64,000 nt of DNA, taken from Pseudomonadota bacterium (GTDB lineage Bacteria; Pseudomonadota; Gammaproteobacteria; Burkholderiales; Casimicrobiaceae). Shown here one piece after another: positions 1 through 9,836 of the stretch. The stretch spans positions 62,001 to 126,000 of the forward strand of contig JAFEDD010000002.1 of assembly GCA_018241765.1 (NCBI GenBank), read 5' to 3'. The notes beneath the pieces were generated by a model. The model was given only the letters and a program-made list of their open reading frames with translations. It had not been told where the DNA came from and did not search any database. Within the stretch, counting starts at the first letter, position 1. Every line of letters begins with the position of its first letter. A program made the translations under genes and the position numbers.

Positions 1-1
1 G

Positions 2-2509
2 CTGCGACGCTTGCTTGCTGTATGGGTCCGGGTGCAGGTGTTCCCCGAGGCACCCTCCGCGCTGAACGACGAGCGAGGGGCGCCGGTTTGCTATGTGCTC
101 GCGCGACCGTCATTGATCGATGCGGCGTTGCTCGACTTGTTGACCGAACGTCGCGCCATGCCGTCTCCGTTTGCAGCGCTTGCGGGACTCGACGAGCGGC
201 GCGCGATCTTCGCCCTGCACGATGATCGTACGCGCTTGCCCGCGAAGCGCTTGCAACGGCTCGTCGAAGCCGTGCACGAGGGGCGAATCGCGGACGTTCG
301 CCTGATTCCGATCAGCATTTTCTGGGGGCGTGCGCCGGAGCGCGAAGAGCGGGATGATTCCCCGTTGCGTGGCATGCGCTTGCTGCGCCTGTGGGCGGCC
401 GAAGGCTGGGGCGCGCGTTCCCGGCTGCGCAAGCTGCTGTCGATTCTGTTCTATCGCAGCGCGGTCGTCGCGAAGTTCAGCGAGCCGCTCTCGCTCGCCG
501 AATGGGTGAACGTGGGCAGGCTGGAAGGGTTGGATCGAGATCGTCTCGTTCGCCGTGCGGCACGCCTGCTTCGCGCCGAATTCCGAAGCGTTCGCGAAGC
601 GGCGATCGGGCCGGATCTGTCGCATCGGCGCACGCTGATCGATGCGATGCTGCGTGACCCTCGGGTTCGCGCGGCAATCGATGCCGAGGCGCGCGCCCGC
701 AAGGTCGATGCGGCCAAGGTCGAGCGCCGCGCCGAGTCGATCGGGCGCGAGATCGCGGCGGACTACTCGTTTCTGGCGGTACGGATCGGTGCGCGTATTC
801 TGGGCCGACTATGGACGCGTATCTATCAAGGTGTCGAGGTGCGCGGAATCGAGCGCGTGCAGGCTCTTGCGAAGGACAATACGCTGGTCTATGTGCCCTG
901 CCACCGCAGCCATATCGACTACCTGCTGCTCTCTTACGTCGTGCACGGGGCTGGCCTGGTGGTGCCGCACATCGCGGCGGGCGCGAATCTGAATCTGCCA
1001 ATCATCGGCGGCCTGCTGCGTCGTGGTGGGGCATTCTTTCTGCGTCGCTCCTTCAAGGGAGACGAACTCTATGGCGAGGTGTTCGCGGCCTACCTCCACG
1101 AAGTGCTGAAGCGCGGATTTTCGCTCGAGTATTTCGTCGAGGGCGGGCGTTCGCGCACGGGGCGCATGCTGCCGCCGAAGGCCGGGCTGGTTTCGATGAC
1201 CGTGCAGAGTTTTCTGCGTGAACACACGCGACCGTTGTTGTTCATCCCTGTCTACATCGGGTACGAGCGATTGATCGAGGGAGGCAGCTATACGCAGGAA
1301 CTCTCCGGTGCCGCGAAGCGCAAGGAATCGCTATGGGGGTTGCTGGGCGCCGTTCGTGAGCTGCGCGGGCAGCACTACGGATCCGTAGGCGTCAGTTTCG
1401 CGCGACCGATTGCGCTCGGTGAACTGCTCGATGCCGAGGGCGCGCACGACATGCCGACGTGGCTGGCCGACAAGGGATTGCGGCGCTCCACGCTCACCGA
1501 GCTTTCGCGACGTATCGCCGAGCGCATCAATGGCGCGGCGCAGGTCAATCCGGTGGCGTTGATCGCAACGCTGTTGCTCGCCACGCCCAAACATGCCGCC
1601 GACGCTACGCTGCTCGCCGATATGGTGGCGAGCGTGCGGCGTCTGCTGTCCGTCGTGCTGCGCGACCCGGAGGCAAGCATCACGCCACTCGACGGTGAGG
1701 CCGCCATCGCCTACACCGCGCGCCTGGGCTACCTGCGCCGACAGCAGCATCCGCTGGGTGACGTGGTGTCGGCGGGTGACGATGCGGCGGTGGCGCTCAC
1801 GTACTTTCGAAACAACGTGTTGCACGGCTTTGCCTTGCCGGGGCTGCTCGCGTGCCTCGTCGTGCAACATGGTGTGATCGGTGAGACGAAGCTCGCACGA
1901 CTCTCGCGGGCTTGGTACGTGCTGTTCGAGGCGGAGTTGTTTTTGCCGCCGTGGCGCGATGCCGACACGATGGACGAGGAGCCCGATGACGGGTCGCCGA
2001 GGGGGCGGGGGAAGGCGTCCGGGGATGGCCGCTTCCCGCTCTTTGGGCACGTCCTGGCGGCGATGGAGCGCGAGGGTTGGCTGCAAGTTGAACGCGAGGC
2101 CCGCGTCATCAGCGCGCCGACACTCGGAAGCGATGCGGCGATGCGGCTGGAGCTCTTGGCCGCGACCATGCGCCCGACGCTGTTGCGCCACGCATTGATG
2201 CTGGCGCTTGCAGGACGGATGCCTACGGGCGAGCAGACGCGCGAACGCATCGAGACGCTGTGTCAGCAGTCGTCGCAGCACCTTGCCATGACGCACGTTT
2301 TCAACGCGCCCGAGTTTTCCGATCGCACGCAGTTTCGCTCGGCCTTCGAGGCGCTCGTGCAGGCCAATCTGTTGCGGGTCGACGAGGGGGGCGTCGTGCA
2401 CTATGGCGATGCGCTCAACGCTCAGGCGGAGGAGGCGATCTTTCTGCTGCCACCGGATAGCCGCGCGGCCGTGCTGCGGGCCGTTCAGCGGCCTGCGGCG
2501 AGCGCTTAG
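2..2509 (+). CDS. plsB: Glycerol-3-phosphate 1-O-acyltransferase PlsB (5' end beyond window)
   Basis: Acylates sn-glycerol-3-phosphate at position 1, the first step of phospholipid synthesis, at the inner membrane. The acyltransferase block HRSHID lies at residues 298-303 and the GGRSRTGR block at about 378-385, counted from a TTG at nt 11. The protein aligns along its whole length with PlsB of E. coli and Pseudomonas as I recall them. The frame is open to the left edge. The residues before the TTG (LRR, then LLAVWVR) match a segment that lies inside Pseudomonas PlsB, so the true start is probably some 15-20 codons upstream, outside the window. The stop at 2507-2509 is followed 74 nt later by leuC. 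PlsB is less typical of betaproteobacteria than PlsX/PlsY. Confidence 0.93.
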   Translation: MRRLLAVWVRVQVFPEAPSALNDERGAPVCYVLARPSLIDAALLDLLTERRAMPSPFAALAGLDERRAIFALHDDRTRLPAKRLQRLVEAVHEGRIADVRLIPISIFWGRAPEREERDDSPLRGMRLLRLWAAEGWGARSRLRKLLSILFYRSAVVAKFSEPLSLAEWVNVGRLEGLDRDRLVRRAARLLRAEFRSVREAAIGPDLSHRRTLIDAMLRDPRVRAAIDAEARARKVDAAKVERRAESIGREIAADYSFLAVRIGARILGRLWTRIYQGVEVRGIERVQALAKDNTLVYVPCHRSHIDYLLLSYVVHGAGLVVPHIAAGANLNLPIIGGLLRRGGAFFLRRSFKGDELYGEVFAAYLHEVLKRGFSLEYFVEGGRSRTGRMLPPKAGLVSMTVQSFLREHTRPLLFIPVYIGYERLIEGGSYTQELSGAAKRKESLWGLLGAVRELRGQHYGSVGVSFARPIALGELLDAEGAHDMPTWLADKGLRRSTLTELSRRIAERINGAAQVNPVALIATLLLATPKHAADATLLADMVASVRRLLSVVLRDPEASITPLDGEAAIAYTARLGYLRRQQHPLGDVVSAGDDAAVALTYFRNNVLHGFALPGLLACLVVQHGVIGETKLARLSRAWYVLFEAELFLPPWRDADTMDEEPDDGSPRGRGKASGDGRFPLFGHVLAAMEREGWLQVEREARVISAPTLGSDAAMRLELLAATMRPTLLRHALMLALAGRMPTGEQTRERIETLCQQSSQHLAMTHVFNAPEFSDRTQFRSAFEALVQANLLRVDEGGVVHYGDALNAQAEEAIFLLPPDSRAAVLRAVQRPAASA

Positions 2510-2583
2510 AATCAAACGTTTCGGCGCGCCTTGGTGCTCGCGCATGGTGCGCGATGCGGCGCCGCGGTGACGGGTAGTAGTAC

Positions 2584-3993
2584 ATGGCAGGCCGCACGCT
2601 CTACGACAAACTCTTCGATTCACACATCGTTCGCACAGAGGGCGACGGGACGGCGCTGCTCTATATCGATCGCCATCTGGTGCACGAAGTCACGAGCCCG
2701 CAGGCTTTCGAAGGGTTGAAGCTCGCTGGGCGCCAACCGTGGCGTGCAGCAAGCATCGTTGCAATGCCCGATCACAACACGCCGACGACGCCGGGTTTCA
2801 CGACGATCGCCGACCCGATCTCGCGTACGCAGGTCGAGACGCTGGACGCCAACGCCAAGGCGCACGGGCTGGCCTATTTTCCGGTGGGTGACGTTCGCCG
2901 CGGCATCGTGCATGTGGTCGGCCCCGAGCAGGGGGCTACGTTGCCGGGCATGACCGTCGTCTGCGGTGATTCGCATACCTCGACGCACGGGGCCTTTGCG
3001 GCGCTTGCGTTCGGCATTGGCACCAGCGAGGTCGAACATGTGCTGGCCACACAGTGTCTTCCGCAAAAGCGCTCGAAATCCATGTTGGTCCGCTGTGACG
3101 GGCGCCTGCCCGCCGGCGTCACGGCCAAGGACCTGGTGCTCGCCATCATCGGCCGCATCGGAACGGCGGGCGCGACCGGTCACGCCATCGAATTTGGGGG
3201 TGAGGCCGTGCGCGCGCTCTCGATGGAGGGGCGCATGACGATCTGCAACATGGCGATCGAGGCTGGCGCGCGCGCCGGGATGATCGCCTATGACGAGGTG
3301 ACCGAACGCTACGTTCAGGGGCGTCCGTTTGCCCCAAGGACCCCCGAACTCTGGGAGGCGGCCACGAAATACTGGCGCACGCTGCGCAGCGACGACGGCG
3401 CCGAGTTCGACCGCACCGTCGTCATCGATGCGAGCACGCTGGCACCGTTTGTCAGTTGGGGCACCTCGCCCGAAATGGTCGCCACGATCGATGCCCGCGT
3501 GCCTGATCCCGATCGGGAACGCGATGCCGTGAAGCGTGAGGGCATCGAGCGGGCGCTGCTCTACATGGGGTTGGCGCCGAACACGGCGATCACCGATATC
3601 GCGATCGACAAGGTGTTCATCGGTTCCTGTACCAATTCGCGGATCGAGGATCTGCGCGCCGCCGCGGCCGTCGTCAAGGGGCGTCGTCGCGCGGACCGGG
3701 TGAAGCTGGCCATGGTGGTGCCCGGTTCCGGCGTCGTGAAGGCGCAGGCGGAACGCGAGGGGCTCGACCAAATCTTCCTCGCGGCCGGTTTCGAGTGGCG
3801 CGAGCCGGGCTGTTCGATGTGCCTTGCAATGAACGACGATCGACTGGAACCCGGCGAGCGTTGCGCGTCCACATCCAATCGCAACTTCGAAGGCCGCCAG
3901 GGGGCGGGTGGGCGCACCCATCTGGTGAGCCCGGCGATGGCGGCGGCGGCCGGCATCGCGGGCCACTTCGTCGACGTGCGACGCATGCTTTGA
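2584..3993 (+). CDS. leuC: 3-isopropylmalate dehydratase large subunit
   Basis: Large subunit of isopropylmalate isomerase, which converts 2- to 3-isopropylmalate in leucine synthesis as a heterodimer with LeuD. The 469-residue length is normal. The three cysteines that hold the [4Fe-4S] cluster are visible: C349 (in GSCTNS), C410 and C413 (in PGCSMC). The ATG at 2584 gives the expected N-terminus ([10 protein letters not shown]). leuC, a short lipoprotein gene, leuD and leuB follow in one direction. No RNA leader or attenuator is evident upstream. Confidence 0.97.
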   Translation: MAGRTLYDKLFDSHIVRTEGDGTALLYIDRHLVHEVTSPQAFEGLKLAGRQPWRAASIVAMPDHNTPTTPGFTTIADPISRTQVETLDANAKAHGLAYFPVGDVRRGIVHVVGPEQGATLPGMTVVCGDSHTSTHGAFAALAFGIGTSEVEHVLATQCLPQKRSKSMLVRCDGRLPAGVTAKDLVLAIIGRIGTAGATGHAIEFGGEAVRALSMEGRMTICNMAIEAGARAGMIAYDEVTERYVQGRPFAPRTPELWEAATKYWRTLRSDDGAEFDRTVVIDASTLAPFVSWGTSPEMVATIDARVPDPDRERDAVKREGIERALLYMGLAPNTAITDIAIDKVFIGSCTNSRIEDLRAAAAVVKGRRRADRVKLAMVVPGSGVVKAQAEREGLDQIFLAAGFEWREPGCSMCLAMNDDRLEPGERCASTSNRNFEGRQGAGGRTHLVSPAMAAAAGIAGHFVDVRRML

Positions 3994-4034
3994 TCGACAC
4001 CGGCATATTTTCAACCCGATAGCAAGGAGTCTCC

Positions 4035-4169
4035 ATGAAAAAGTTCATTACGGCCGCCATGATCTCGGCGTTCGCATTCGTCGTCGGCGGCTGCAACACC
4101 GTTCAGGGCGTTGGCAAGGACGTGCAGAAGGCCGGCGAAAAGATCGAAGACGCCGCCAAGAAGAAGTAG
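4035..4169 (+). CDS. Entericidin-like small lipoprotein
   Basis: A 44-residue protein between leuC and leuD. It starts at ATG 4035 with a good ribosome-binding site (AAGGAG at 4024-4029). It has a lysine start, a hydrophobic stretch and a lipobox ending GGC, so C20 would be the lipidated first residue. The short mature part is charged, with a KDVQKAGEKIEDAAKKK-type tail. Entericidin A/B family lipoproteins have this size and layout, and one often sits between leuC and leuD in betaproteobacteria. The function in this family outside E. coli is unclear. Shared transcription with the leu genes is likely. Confidence 0.85.
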   Translation: MKKFITAAMISAFAFVVGGCNTVQGVGKDVQKAGEKIEDAAKKK

Positions 4170-4208
4170 CAACCCCTGCGCGGTGCGGGCAGCACCGCGG
4201 GAGCAAGC

Positions 4209-4847
4209 ATGGACAAGTTCACCGTTCACACCGGGCTCGTGGCCCCGATGGATCGCGCCAACGTCGACACCGATGCCATCATCCCGAAGCAGTTTTTGAA
4301 GTCGATCCAGCGTACCGGCTACGGGCCGAATTGTTTCGACGAATGGCGCTATCTCGATGTCGGGCAGCCCGGCATGGACAACAGCAGGCGGCCGCTGAAT
4401 CCGCAGTTCGTGCTCAATGCGCCGCGCTATCAGGGCGCCTCGATTCTGCTTGCGCGCCAGAACTTCGGCTGCGGGTCATCACGCGAGCACGCGCCGTGGG
4501 CGCTGCTGCAATACGGCTTCCGCGTCGTCATCGCACCCTCGTTCGGCGACATCTTTCACAGCAATTCGCTGAACAACGGTTTGTTGGCGATTCGTCTCGA
4601 TGACGCGCAGGTCGACCGCTTGTTCCACGATTGCCTGGCGTTTCCGGGGTTTCAACTCACGGTTGATCTCGATGCGCAGCTCGTGCGGGCGACCGACGGT
4701 GCGTTTGCGTTCCCGTTCGCGATCGATGCGTCACGTCGTGAGCGCCTGCTGAATGGTTGGGACGACATCGCCCTCACGCTGCGCCACTCCGATGTCATTC
4801 GAGCGTTCGAGGCGCAGCGGCATCAGAGCCAACCCTGGCTCGCCTGA
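4209..4847 (+). CDS. leuD: 3-isopropylmalate dehydratase small subunit
   Basis: Small (swivel-domain) subunit of isopropylmalate isomerase, pairing with LeuC. It has 212 residues, the usual size. The family segment [14 protein letters not shown] is present at about residues 86-99. The start ATG at 4209 has GGGAG a few bases upstream. It follows the small lipoprotein gene by 39 nt and precedes leuB by 163 nt. Confidence 0.97.
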   Translation: MDKFTVHTGLVAPMDRANVDTDAIIPKQFLKSIQRTGYGPNCFDEWRYLDVGQPGMDNSRRPLNPQFVLNAPRYQGASILLARQNFGCGSSREHAPWALLQYGFRVVIAPSFGDIFHSNSLNNGLLAIRLDDAQVDRLFHDCLAFPGFQLTVDLDAQLVRATDGAFAFPFAIDASRRERLLNGWDDIALTLRHSDVIRAFEAQRHQSQPWLA

Positions 4848-5010
4848 CTTCGTTTTCGACTCGACGGCTGCGTCATCGCTGGTGGCGGAGCGTCCGCGCT
4901 CTGGCGCCAACTCGGTTGCACGATACGGCGCTGCGCGGCCATGATGCGTTGGCAGGCGCGACCGCGTGCCCCCCGATTCCATTCTTCACCTATCTCGATT
5001 GCGTTCGCTC

Positions 5011-6081
5011 ATGAAAATTCTCATCCTCCCCGGTGACGGCATTGGCCCTGAAATCGTTGGTCAAGCGGTACGCATCCTCGAACGCTTCAAGACCGAAGGC
5101 GTGCCCATCGAGCTTGAACACGGGCTGCTCGGCGGTGCTGCGTACGATGCCCATGGACATCCCTATCCCGAGGTCACGCGGCAACAGGCACACGCCGCCG
5201 ACGCCATCGTGCTCGGCTGCGTCGGCGGGCCGCGCTACGACACGCTGCCCCGTGCGTTGCGTCCTGAGCAGGGGTTGCTTGCCATCCGCAAGGATCTCTC
5301 GCTGTTCGCGAATCTGCGACCTGCGTTGCTCTATCCCGAGCTCGCCGCGGCCTCTTCGCTGAAGCCTGAGATCGTGGCGGGGCTCGACGTGCTGATCATC
5401 CGTGAGTTGACGGGTGACATCTACTTCGGGCAGCCACGGGGTCGACGACAGAACGCGGCAGGTGAGGACGAGGGGTTCGACACGATGCACTACGCGCGTA
5501 GCGAAATCGAGCGCATCGCCCACATCGGCTTCAAGTCCGCCATGAGACGCGGTCGGCGCCTGTGCAGCGTCGACAAGGCCAACGTGCTCGACACGTCGAT
5601 TCTGTGGCGGGAAGTGGTGACCGAGGTGGGCCGACTCTATCCCGAGGTCGCTCTGTCGCACATGTACGTCGACAATGCGGCCATGCAATTGGTGCGTGCA
5701 CCCAAACAATTCGATGTCGTCGTCACCGGAAATCTGTTTGGCGACATCCTGTCGGACGAAGCGTCGATGCTGGCCGGCTCCATCGGCATGCTGCCCTCGG
5801 CGTCGCTCGATGCGCGCAACAAGGGGTTGTACGAACCGATCCACGGGTCTGCGCCCGATATTGCAGGGCAGGATGCAGCCAATCCGATTGCGACCATTCT
5901 GTCGCTGGCGATGATGATGCGATATTCGTTCGATCGTGACGATCTCGCTCGTCGCATCGAGGCGGCCGTGCGTCATGCGCTCGCCCGTGGCATTCGTACA
6001 CGGGACATCGCGTTGCCGGGTGAAGGTGTCGTGGGCACCCAGGCGATGGGCGATGCGTTGCTTTCCGCGCTGTCGGCGTGA
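5011..6081 (+). CDS. leuB: 3-isopropylmalate dehydrogenase
   Basis: NAD-dependent oxidative decarboxylation of 3-isopropylmalate to 2-oxoisocaproate, the third leucine-specific step. The frame is open from a GTG at 4966, but the family N-terminus ([13 protein letters not shown]) begins at ATG 5011, giving 356 residues, the usual length. The metal/substrate segment [17 protein letters not shown] and the C-terminal cofactor region ([13 protein letters not shown]) are both present. In many betaproteobacteria asd lies between leuB and fimV. Here leuB is followed directly by a 245-bp gap and fimV. Confidence 0.96.
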   Translation: MKILILPGDGIGPEIVGQAVRILERFKTEGVPIELEHGLLGGAAYDAHGHPYPEVTRQQAHAADAIVLGCVGGPRYDTLPRALRPEQGLLAIRKDLSLFANLRPALLYPELAAASSLKPEIVAGLDVLIIRELTGDIYFGQPRGRRQNAAGEDEGFDTMHYARSEIERIAHIGFKSAMRRGRRLCSVDKANVLDTSILWREVVTEVGRLYPEVALSHMYVDNAAMQLVRAPKQFDVVVTGNLFGDILSDEASMLAGSIGMLPSASLDARNKGLYEPIHGSAPDIAGQDAANPIATILSLAMMMRYSFDRDDLARRIEAAVRHALARGIRTRDIALPGEGVVGTQAMGDALLSALSA

Positions 6082-6219
6082 GCGGTTGTCGCGGATTTTC
6101 AACACGAGTGTTGCATGACGATGACATGGCGGGCAGAATGATGGGCGCCACAACATGTGGGGCTACCAGCGTCGTGACAGCACAAGATATTGGGTCTGGA
6201 ACCACCCTTCCCTGCCGTA

Positions 6220-6269
6220 AAGTGTGCGCCCACTAACGGTGGCTCACACTTAAAGCTAATTCTTAGCTT
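6220..6269. promoter_or_regulatory. Adjacent inverted repeats in the leuB-fimV gap
   Basis: Two inverted repeats sit side by side in the 245-bp leuB-fimV gap. The first pairs AAGTGTG (6220-6226) with CACACTT (6245-6251) and has an inner CCAC/GTGG stem. The second is a perfect AAGCTAA-ttc-TTAGCTT at 6253-6269. Neither is followed by a T run, so they do not look like an intrinsic terminator. They could be an operator or an RNA structure in the fimV leader, ending 57 bp before the fimV start. A third short hairpin, CAACAC-ga-GTGTTG, lies at 6100-6113 just after leuB. Confidence 0.4.
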
Positions 6270-6326
6270 GCGGCGGCAACTCCATGATGTTATTTTTCTT
6301 CTAGTTTCCGAAATCAAGAGGGCGGC

Positions 6327-9002
6327 ATGCTTCGCCAAAAACCACTCGTCGTATCGCTCGCGTTGGCCGGTTGCATCGTCGCTGCCGATGTTGCTGCGCT
6401 CGGTCTAGGTCGGCTCAACGTGACCACATCACTCGGCCAACCGCTCGTCGCCGAAGTCGATCTTTCGGTCGCGTCCGGCGATGATGTCGATTCGATCAAG
6501 GCCAGCATCGCCTCGCCCGCGGTATACCGTGCGTCGAATGTCGAATATCAGGGTGTTCTGCAAACGGTTCGCGCGCAAGTGTTGAAGCGCGCCAACGGGC
6601 AACCCTACATTCGGCTGGCCAGCAATCAGGCCATCAACGATCCCTATCTCGACATCCTGCTCGAAGTGAATTCGAGCACCGGGCGCATGGTGCGCGAATA
6701 TGTCTTCCTGCTCGACCCGCCGGGCGTCGGGGCCGCGCAGAACATCGAACCCACGCAGCCGGCGCGCCCCCCCATGGCTCCGGTGACGGCGGGGCCAGCG
6801 CCCGCGCCGGCCCCCGCAAAGGCAGCGCCGCCGTCGGCGGCCCCGGCGACGACCTCCGCGAGTGGAAGCAGCTACAAGGTCAAGTCCGGCGATACGCTGT
6901 CGGGTATTGCGGGCCGAAACGCGCAGCCCGGCATCACGATCGAGCAACTGATGATCGCCATCCAGCGCGCGAATCCCGATGCGTTCGCGGGTGGCAACAT
7001 CAATCGCCTTCGTGCTGGCGCTACGCTCGGCTTGCCTTCCGCCCAAGAAGCCCAAGCGGTCACGCAGTCGAGCGCCGTGAGTGAAGTGCGTGCACAGGCC
7101 GCGAGTTGGCGCGGACACGTCGCGCGAGTTGCGGATTCGGTGCCGACGGTCGCTCAAGACCGACCCAGCGCGCGCGCCAGTGGCCGGGTTTCCGGCGCCG
7201 TTGCCGATACCGGCACGGCGGCGTCGAGTGGCGACAAGCTGAAGGTGTCGCAGGCCGAGCGCGGCAAGCAGTCAAATACCGAGTCGAAAGTTGCCGCGAC
7301 GAAGGCGCTCAAGGAAGAGCAGGATCGCATTGCGCAACTCGAAAGGCTGAAAGCCGAACAGGAAAAGGCGCTCAGCATCAAGAATCAGGCGCTTGCCGAA
7401 GCTCAGGCGAAGGCCAAGGAAGCGGCGAAGGCACCGCCACCGGCGCCGCCTGCACCGAAAGTCGAGCCGCCCGCCGCTGTCGCGGTGGCTCCGAAGGCCA
7501 CCGAACCCCCCAAGGCCGCACCGGCGCCGGCGCCGGCACCGGCACCGGTCGTCGCGCCTGCGCCTGCTCCCGCCGCAGCACCCGCTCCGTCGCCCGCGCC
7601 GACCGTGACGCCCGCGCCCGCTGCGCCGGAAGCGAGCCCCGCACCGGCACCGGCACCGGTAGCTCCGCCGCCAGCGGCAGCGCCACCCACGCCGGCACCT
7701 GCGCCGGCACCGGCGCCAGCCAAGGCCGTACCCAAGGCGCCGCCGCCCGCGGCCGACGACGGCATCATGGGCTTCGTTGCCGACAACGCGTTGCCCGTTG
7801 GCGCTGCCGGACTTGGCGTTGCTGGGCTGTTGGCCTACCTGCTGTTCGGACGGCGTCGCAAGGTCGATGTCCCGACCGTCACGACGCAAATGCCGGAGCC
7901 AGTCGTTCACACGGCGAATCCTGACACGGTGTTCGGCACGTCGGGGCTCGGTGTGGTCAAGACCAACGATGTACCCGTACAAAGTCAATTCAGTCGTTCC
8001 GGCATGGGCACGATCGACTCCGGCGAGGTCGACCCCGTGGCCGAGGCGGAGGTCTACATTGCCTATGGCCGCGAGGCGCAAGCCGAAGAAATTCTTCGTG
8101 AAGCTCTGCTGCGCGACCCGCATCGCGCCGATGTGGCAACCAAGCTGGCCGAGATTGCCGCCACACAAGGCAAGCGCGACGCGTTCGACAAGTTGGCGAA
8201 CGACATCGCGGCGATGCCCGCTGCGGGAGAGTACAAGGGCAAGCTTGCCCAGATCGCGCATGCGCACTTCCCTGGTCATCCGCTCGCTGGCGCGGACGTT
8301 GGCGCCGTCGCACACGCGGCGACGAGTCCGGCCGCAGCACCCGTGGTCGCTGCCGCCGCCACGGCCGCGGCGGTGACCATCGCGACGCACACAGCGCTCG
8401 ACACTCCGACGGCGCCCGGAATGCGCAGCGTGCCGCACGAGCCCTTGCATGACGCTCCTGCGGCCAGTTCGCTCGATTTCGTCCTCGACGGCATGACGAT
8501 CGCGAAGCCGAGCGGCGCCCCGTCGCCAATACCGACACCTGCGCCGGCGGAGCCGCCATCGCCTGCCAAGGCGAAGACACCTTGGAACGAGGCGGTCACA
8601 GTGACTCCGTCGCCGAGCAAAAAATCGCTCGAGACCGATCTCGCAGAGCTCGAGGCCTCCTTGAAGAAGGCGACCACGGCGGGGCAGATTCCGGATGCAA
8701 CGGCGGACTTCACCGATTTCTCGACCGCCACACCGACCAATCTCGGCACCGTAGGGCCGTCGATGCGTCCGGAGATGCTCGATCTGAGTTTCGACTCGGG
8801 ACGTCAGGGGTTCGTGGATCCGACGCCGTCGATTCTCGATGGGCAGTGGCACGATGCTTCGACGAAGCTCGACTTGGCGCGCGCCTACGAAGAAATGGGC
8901 GACCGTGAAGGCGCGCGCGAAATTCTTCGCGAAGTGCTGCACGATGGCGACGAGGCGCAACAGGCCGAAGCCAAGGCGCTGCTCGCCAAGCTTGGCGGCT
9001 GA
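6327..9002 (+). CDS. fimV: FimV-type polar peptidoglycan-binding hub protein
   Basis: Large inner-membrane protein that binds peptidoglycan and organises the pole, supporting type IV pili and motility in Pseudomonas and relatives. The 891 residues contain: a signal-like N-terminus; the FimV N-terminal domain (about 25-130); a LysM domain (about 182-240); a coiled-coil-prone segment (about 310-365); a Pro/Ala-rich stretch encoded by about 7430-7760; one membrane span (about 488-508) followed by GRRRK; an acidic cytoplasmic part with a TPR-like repeat; and the FimV C-terminal motif (about 845-891). ATG 6327 has an AGAGGGCGG ribosome-binding site. The position between leu and truA/trp genes is conserved in betaproteobacteria. 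Confidence 0.93.
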   Translation: MLRQKPLVVSLALAGCIVAADVAALGLGRLNVTTSLGQPLVAEVDLSVASGDDVDSIKASIASPAVYRASNVEYQGVLQTVRAQVLKRANGQPYIRLASNQAINDPYLDILLEVNSSTGRMVREYVFLLDPPGVGAAQNIEPTQPARPPMAPVTAGPAPAPAPAKAAPPSAAPATTSASGSSYKVKSGDTLSGIAGRNAQPGITIEQLMIAIQRANPDAFAGGNINRLRAGATLGLPSAQEAQAVTQSSAVSEVRAQAASWRGHVARVADSVPTVAQDRPSARASGRVSGAVADTGTAASSGDKLKVSQAERGKQSNTESKVAATKALKEEQDRIAQLERLKAEQEKALSIKNQALAEAQAKAKEAAKAPPPAPPAPKVEPPAAVAVAPKATEPPKAAPAPAPAPAPVVAPAPAPAAAPAPSPAPTVTPAPAAPEASPAPAPAPVAPPPAAAPPTPAPAPAPAPAKAVPKAPPPAADDGIMGFVADNALPVGAAGLGVAGLLAYLLFGRRRKVDVPTVTTQMPEPVVHTANPDTVFGTSGLGVVKTNDVPVQSQFSRSGMGTIDSGEVDPVAEAEVYIAYGREAQAEEILREALLRDPHRADVATKLAEIAATQGKRDAFDKLANDIAAMPAAGEYKGKLAQIAHAHFPGHPLAGADVGAVAHAATSPAAAPVVAAAATAAAVTIATHTALDTPTAPGMRSVPHEPLHDAPAASSLDFVLDGMTIAKPSGAPSPIPTPAPAEPPSPAKAKTPWNEAVTVTPSPSKKSLETDLAELEASLKKATTAGQIPDATADFTDFSTATPTNLGTVGPSMRPEMLDLSFDSGRQGFVDPTPSILDGQWHDASTKLDLARAYEEMGDREGAREILREVLHDGDEAQQAEAKALLAKLGG

Positions 9003-9038
9003 CGGGCGTCGAGCGCGTCGGCAGCCTGAGGTCGACCG

Positions 9039-9836
9039 ATGAGCGCTGTGCCCGACGCGCAGCGCTGGGCGCTTGGCCTCGATTACTTCGGCGGCGCCTA
9101 TTGCGGTTGGCAGCGTCAGGCGCACCAGCGCTCCGTGCAGCAGGCACTCGAAGAGGCGTTGTCGTGCGTTGCCGACGCTGGCATCGGCGTCGTTGCTGCG
9201 GGCCGCACCGACACGGGCGTGCATGCGGCGCTGCAAATCGTGCACTTCGATACGACGGCAGCGCGCGAGGCGACGGCTTGGGTTCGCGGAGGCAACCAGC
9301 ACCTGCCCCGTGACGTCGCCATTCGGTGGGCGGTGCCGGTCACGACGGACTTTCATGCCCGCTTTGCGGCTCGCTCACGGCGCTACGTCTACTGGCTGGC
9401 GGCACAACCCCAACGTCCCGGTCTGCACGCGGGGCGTGTCGGTTGGACGCACTGGCCGCTCGATGTCGCGCGCATCGAGGCTGCGTTGCCTGCCCTATGG
9501 GGAATGCATGACTTCACCAGCTTCCGTGCCGCCGAATGCCAGGCGAAATCACCCGTCAAGACATTGCACTCGGCCACGGTGGCGCGCCATGGTTCGCTGC
9601 TGCGTTTCGACTTCCATGCCGATGCTTTTCTGCACCACATGATTCGCAACATCGTAGGTGCCTTGGTCTACATCGGCAGTGGGCGACAACCCATCGAGTG
9701 GATGCGCGAACTGCTGACGATGCGCGACCGCACGCGCGGGGCGCCAACGTTCGCTCCCGATGGTCTCTATCTTGCCGGCATCGAATACGATCGGGTCCAC
9801 GCGCTGCCGGAAGCATTCGTCGAACCCACGCCATGA
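9039..9836 (+). CDS. truA: tRNA pseudouridine(38-40) synthase
   Basis: Converts uridines 38-40 of the anticodon stem-loop of many tRNAs to pseudouridine. The catalytic aspartate lies in GRTDTGVHA as D58, and the rest of the 265-residue protein follows TruA (HHMIRNIVGALV near the C-terminus). The start ATG 9039 has GAGG upstream. The stop TGA shares bases with the trpF start (ATGA at 9833-9836), so the two are probably translationally coupled, as in many proteobacteria. Confidence 0.96.
   Translation: MSAVPDAQRWALGLDYFGGAYCGWQRQAHQRSVQQALEEALSCVADAGIGVVAAGRTDTGVHAALQIVHFDTTAAREATAWVRGGNQHLPRDVAIRWAVPVTTDFHARFAARSRRYVYWLAAQPQRPGLHAGRVGWTHWPLDVARIEAALPALWGMHDFTSFRAAECQAKSPVKTLHSATVARHGSLLRFDFHADAFLHHMIRNIVGALVYIGSGRQPIEWMRELLTMRDRTRGAPTFAPDGLYLAGIEYDRVHALPEAFVEPTP

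Noticed and set aside
7430-7760. Dense repetitive tract in fimV resembling a repeat array
   Set aside because: It is a Pro/Ala-rich protein linker (CCG/GCG codons), without regular spacers or conserved repeat units, so it is neither CRISPR nor a DNA tandem repeat of note.
7272-9356. 694-codon minus-strand open frame opposite fimV and truA
   Set aside because: The product is low-complexity and Arg/Gly-rich, and the plus strand has LysM, membrane and FimV domains in the right order.
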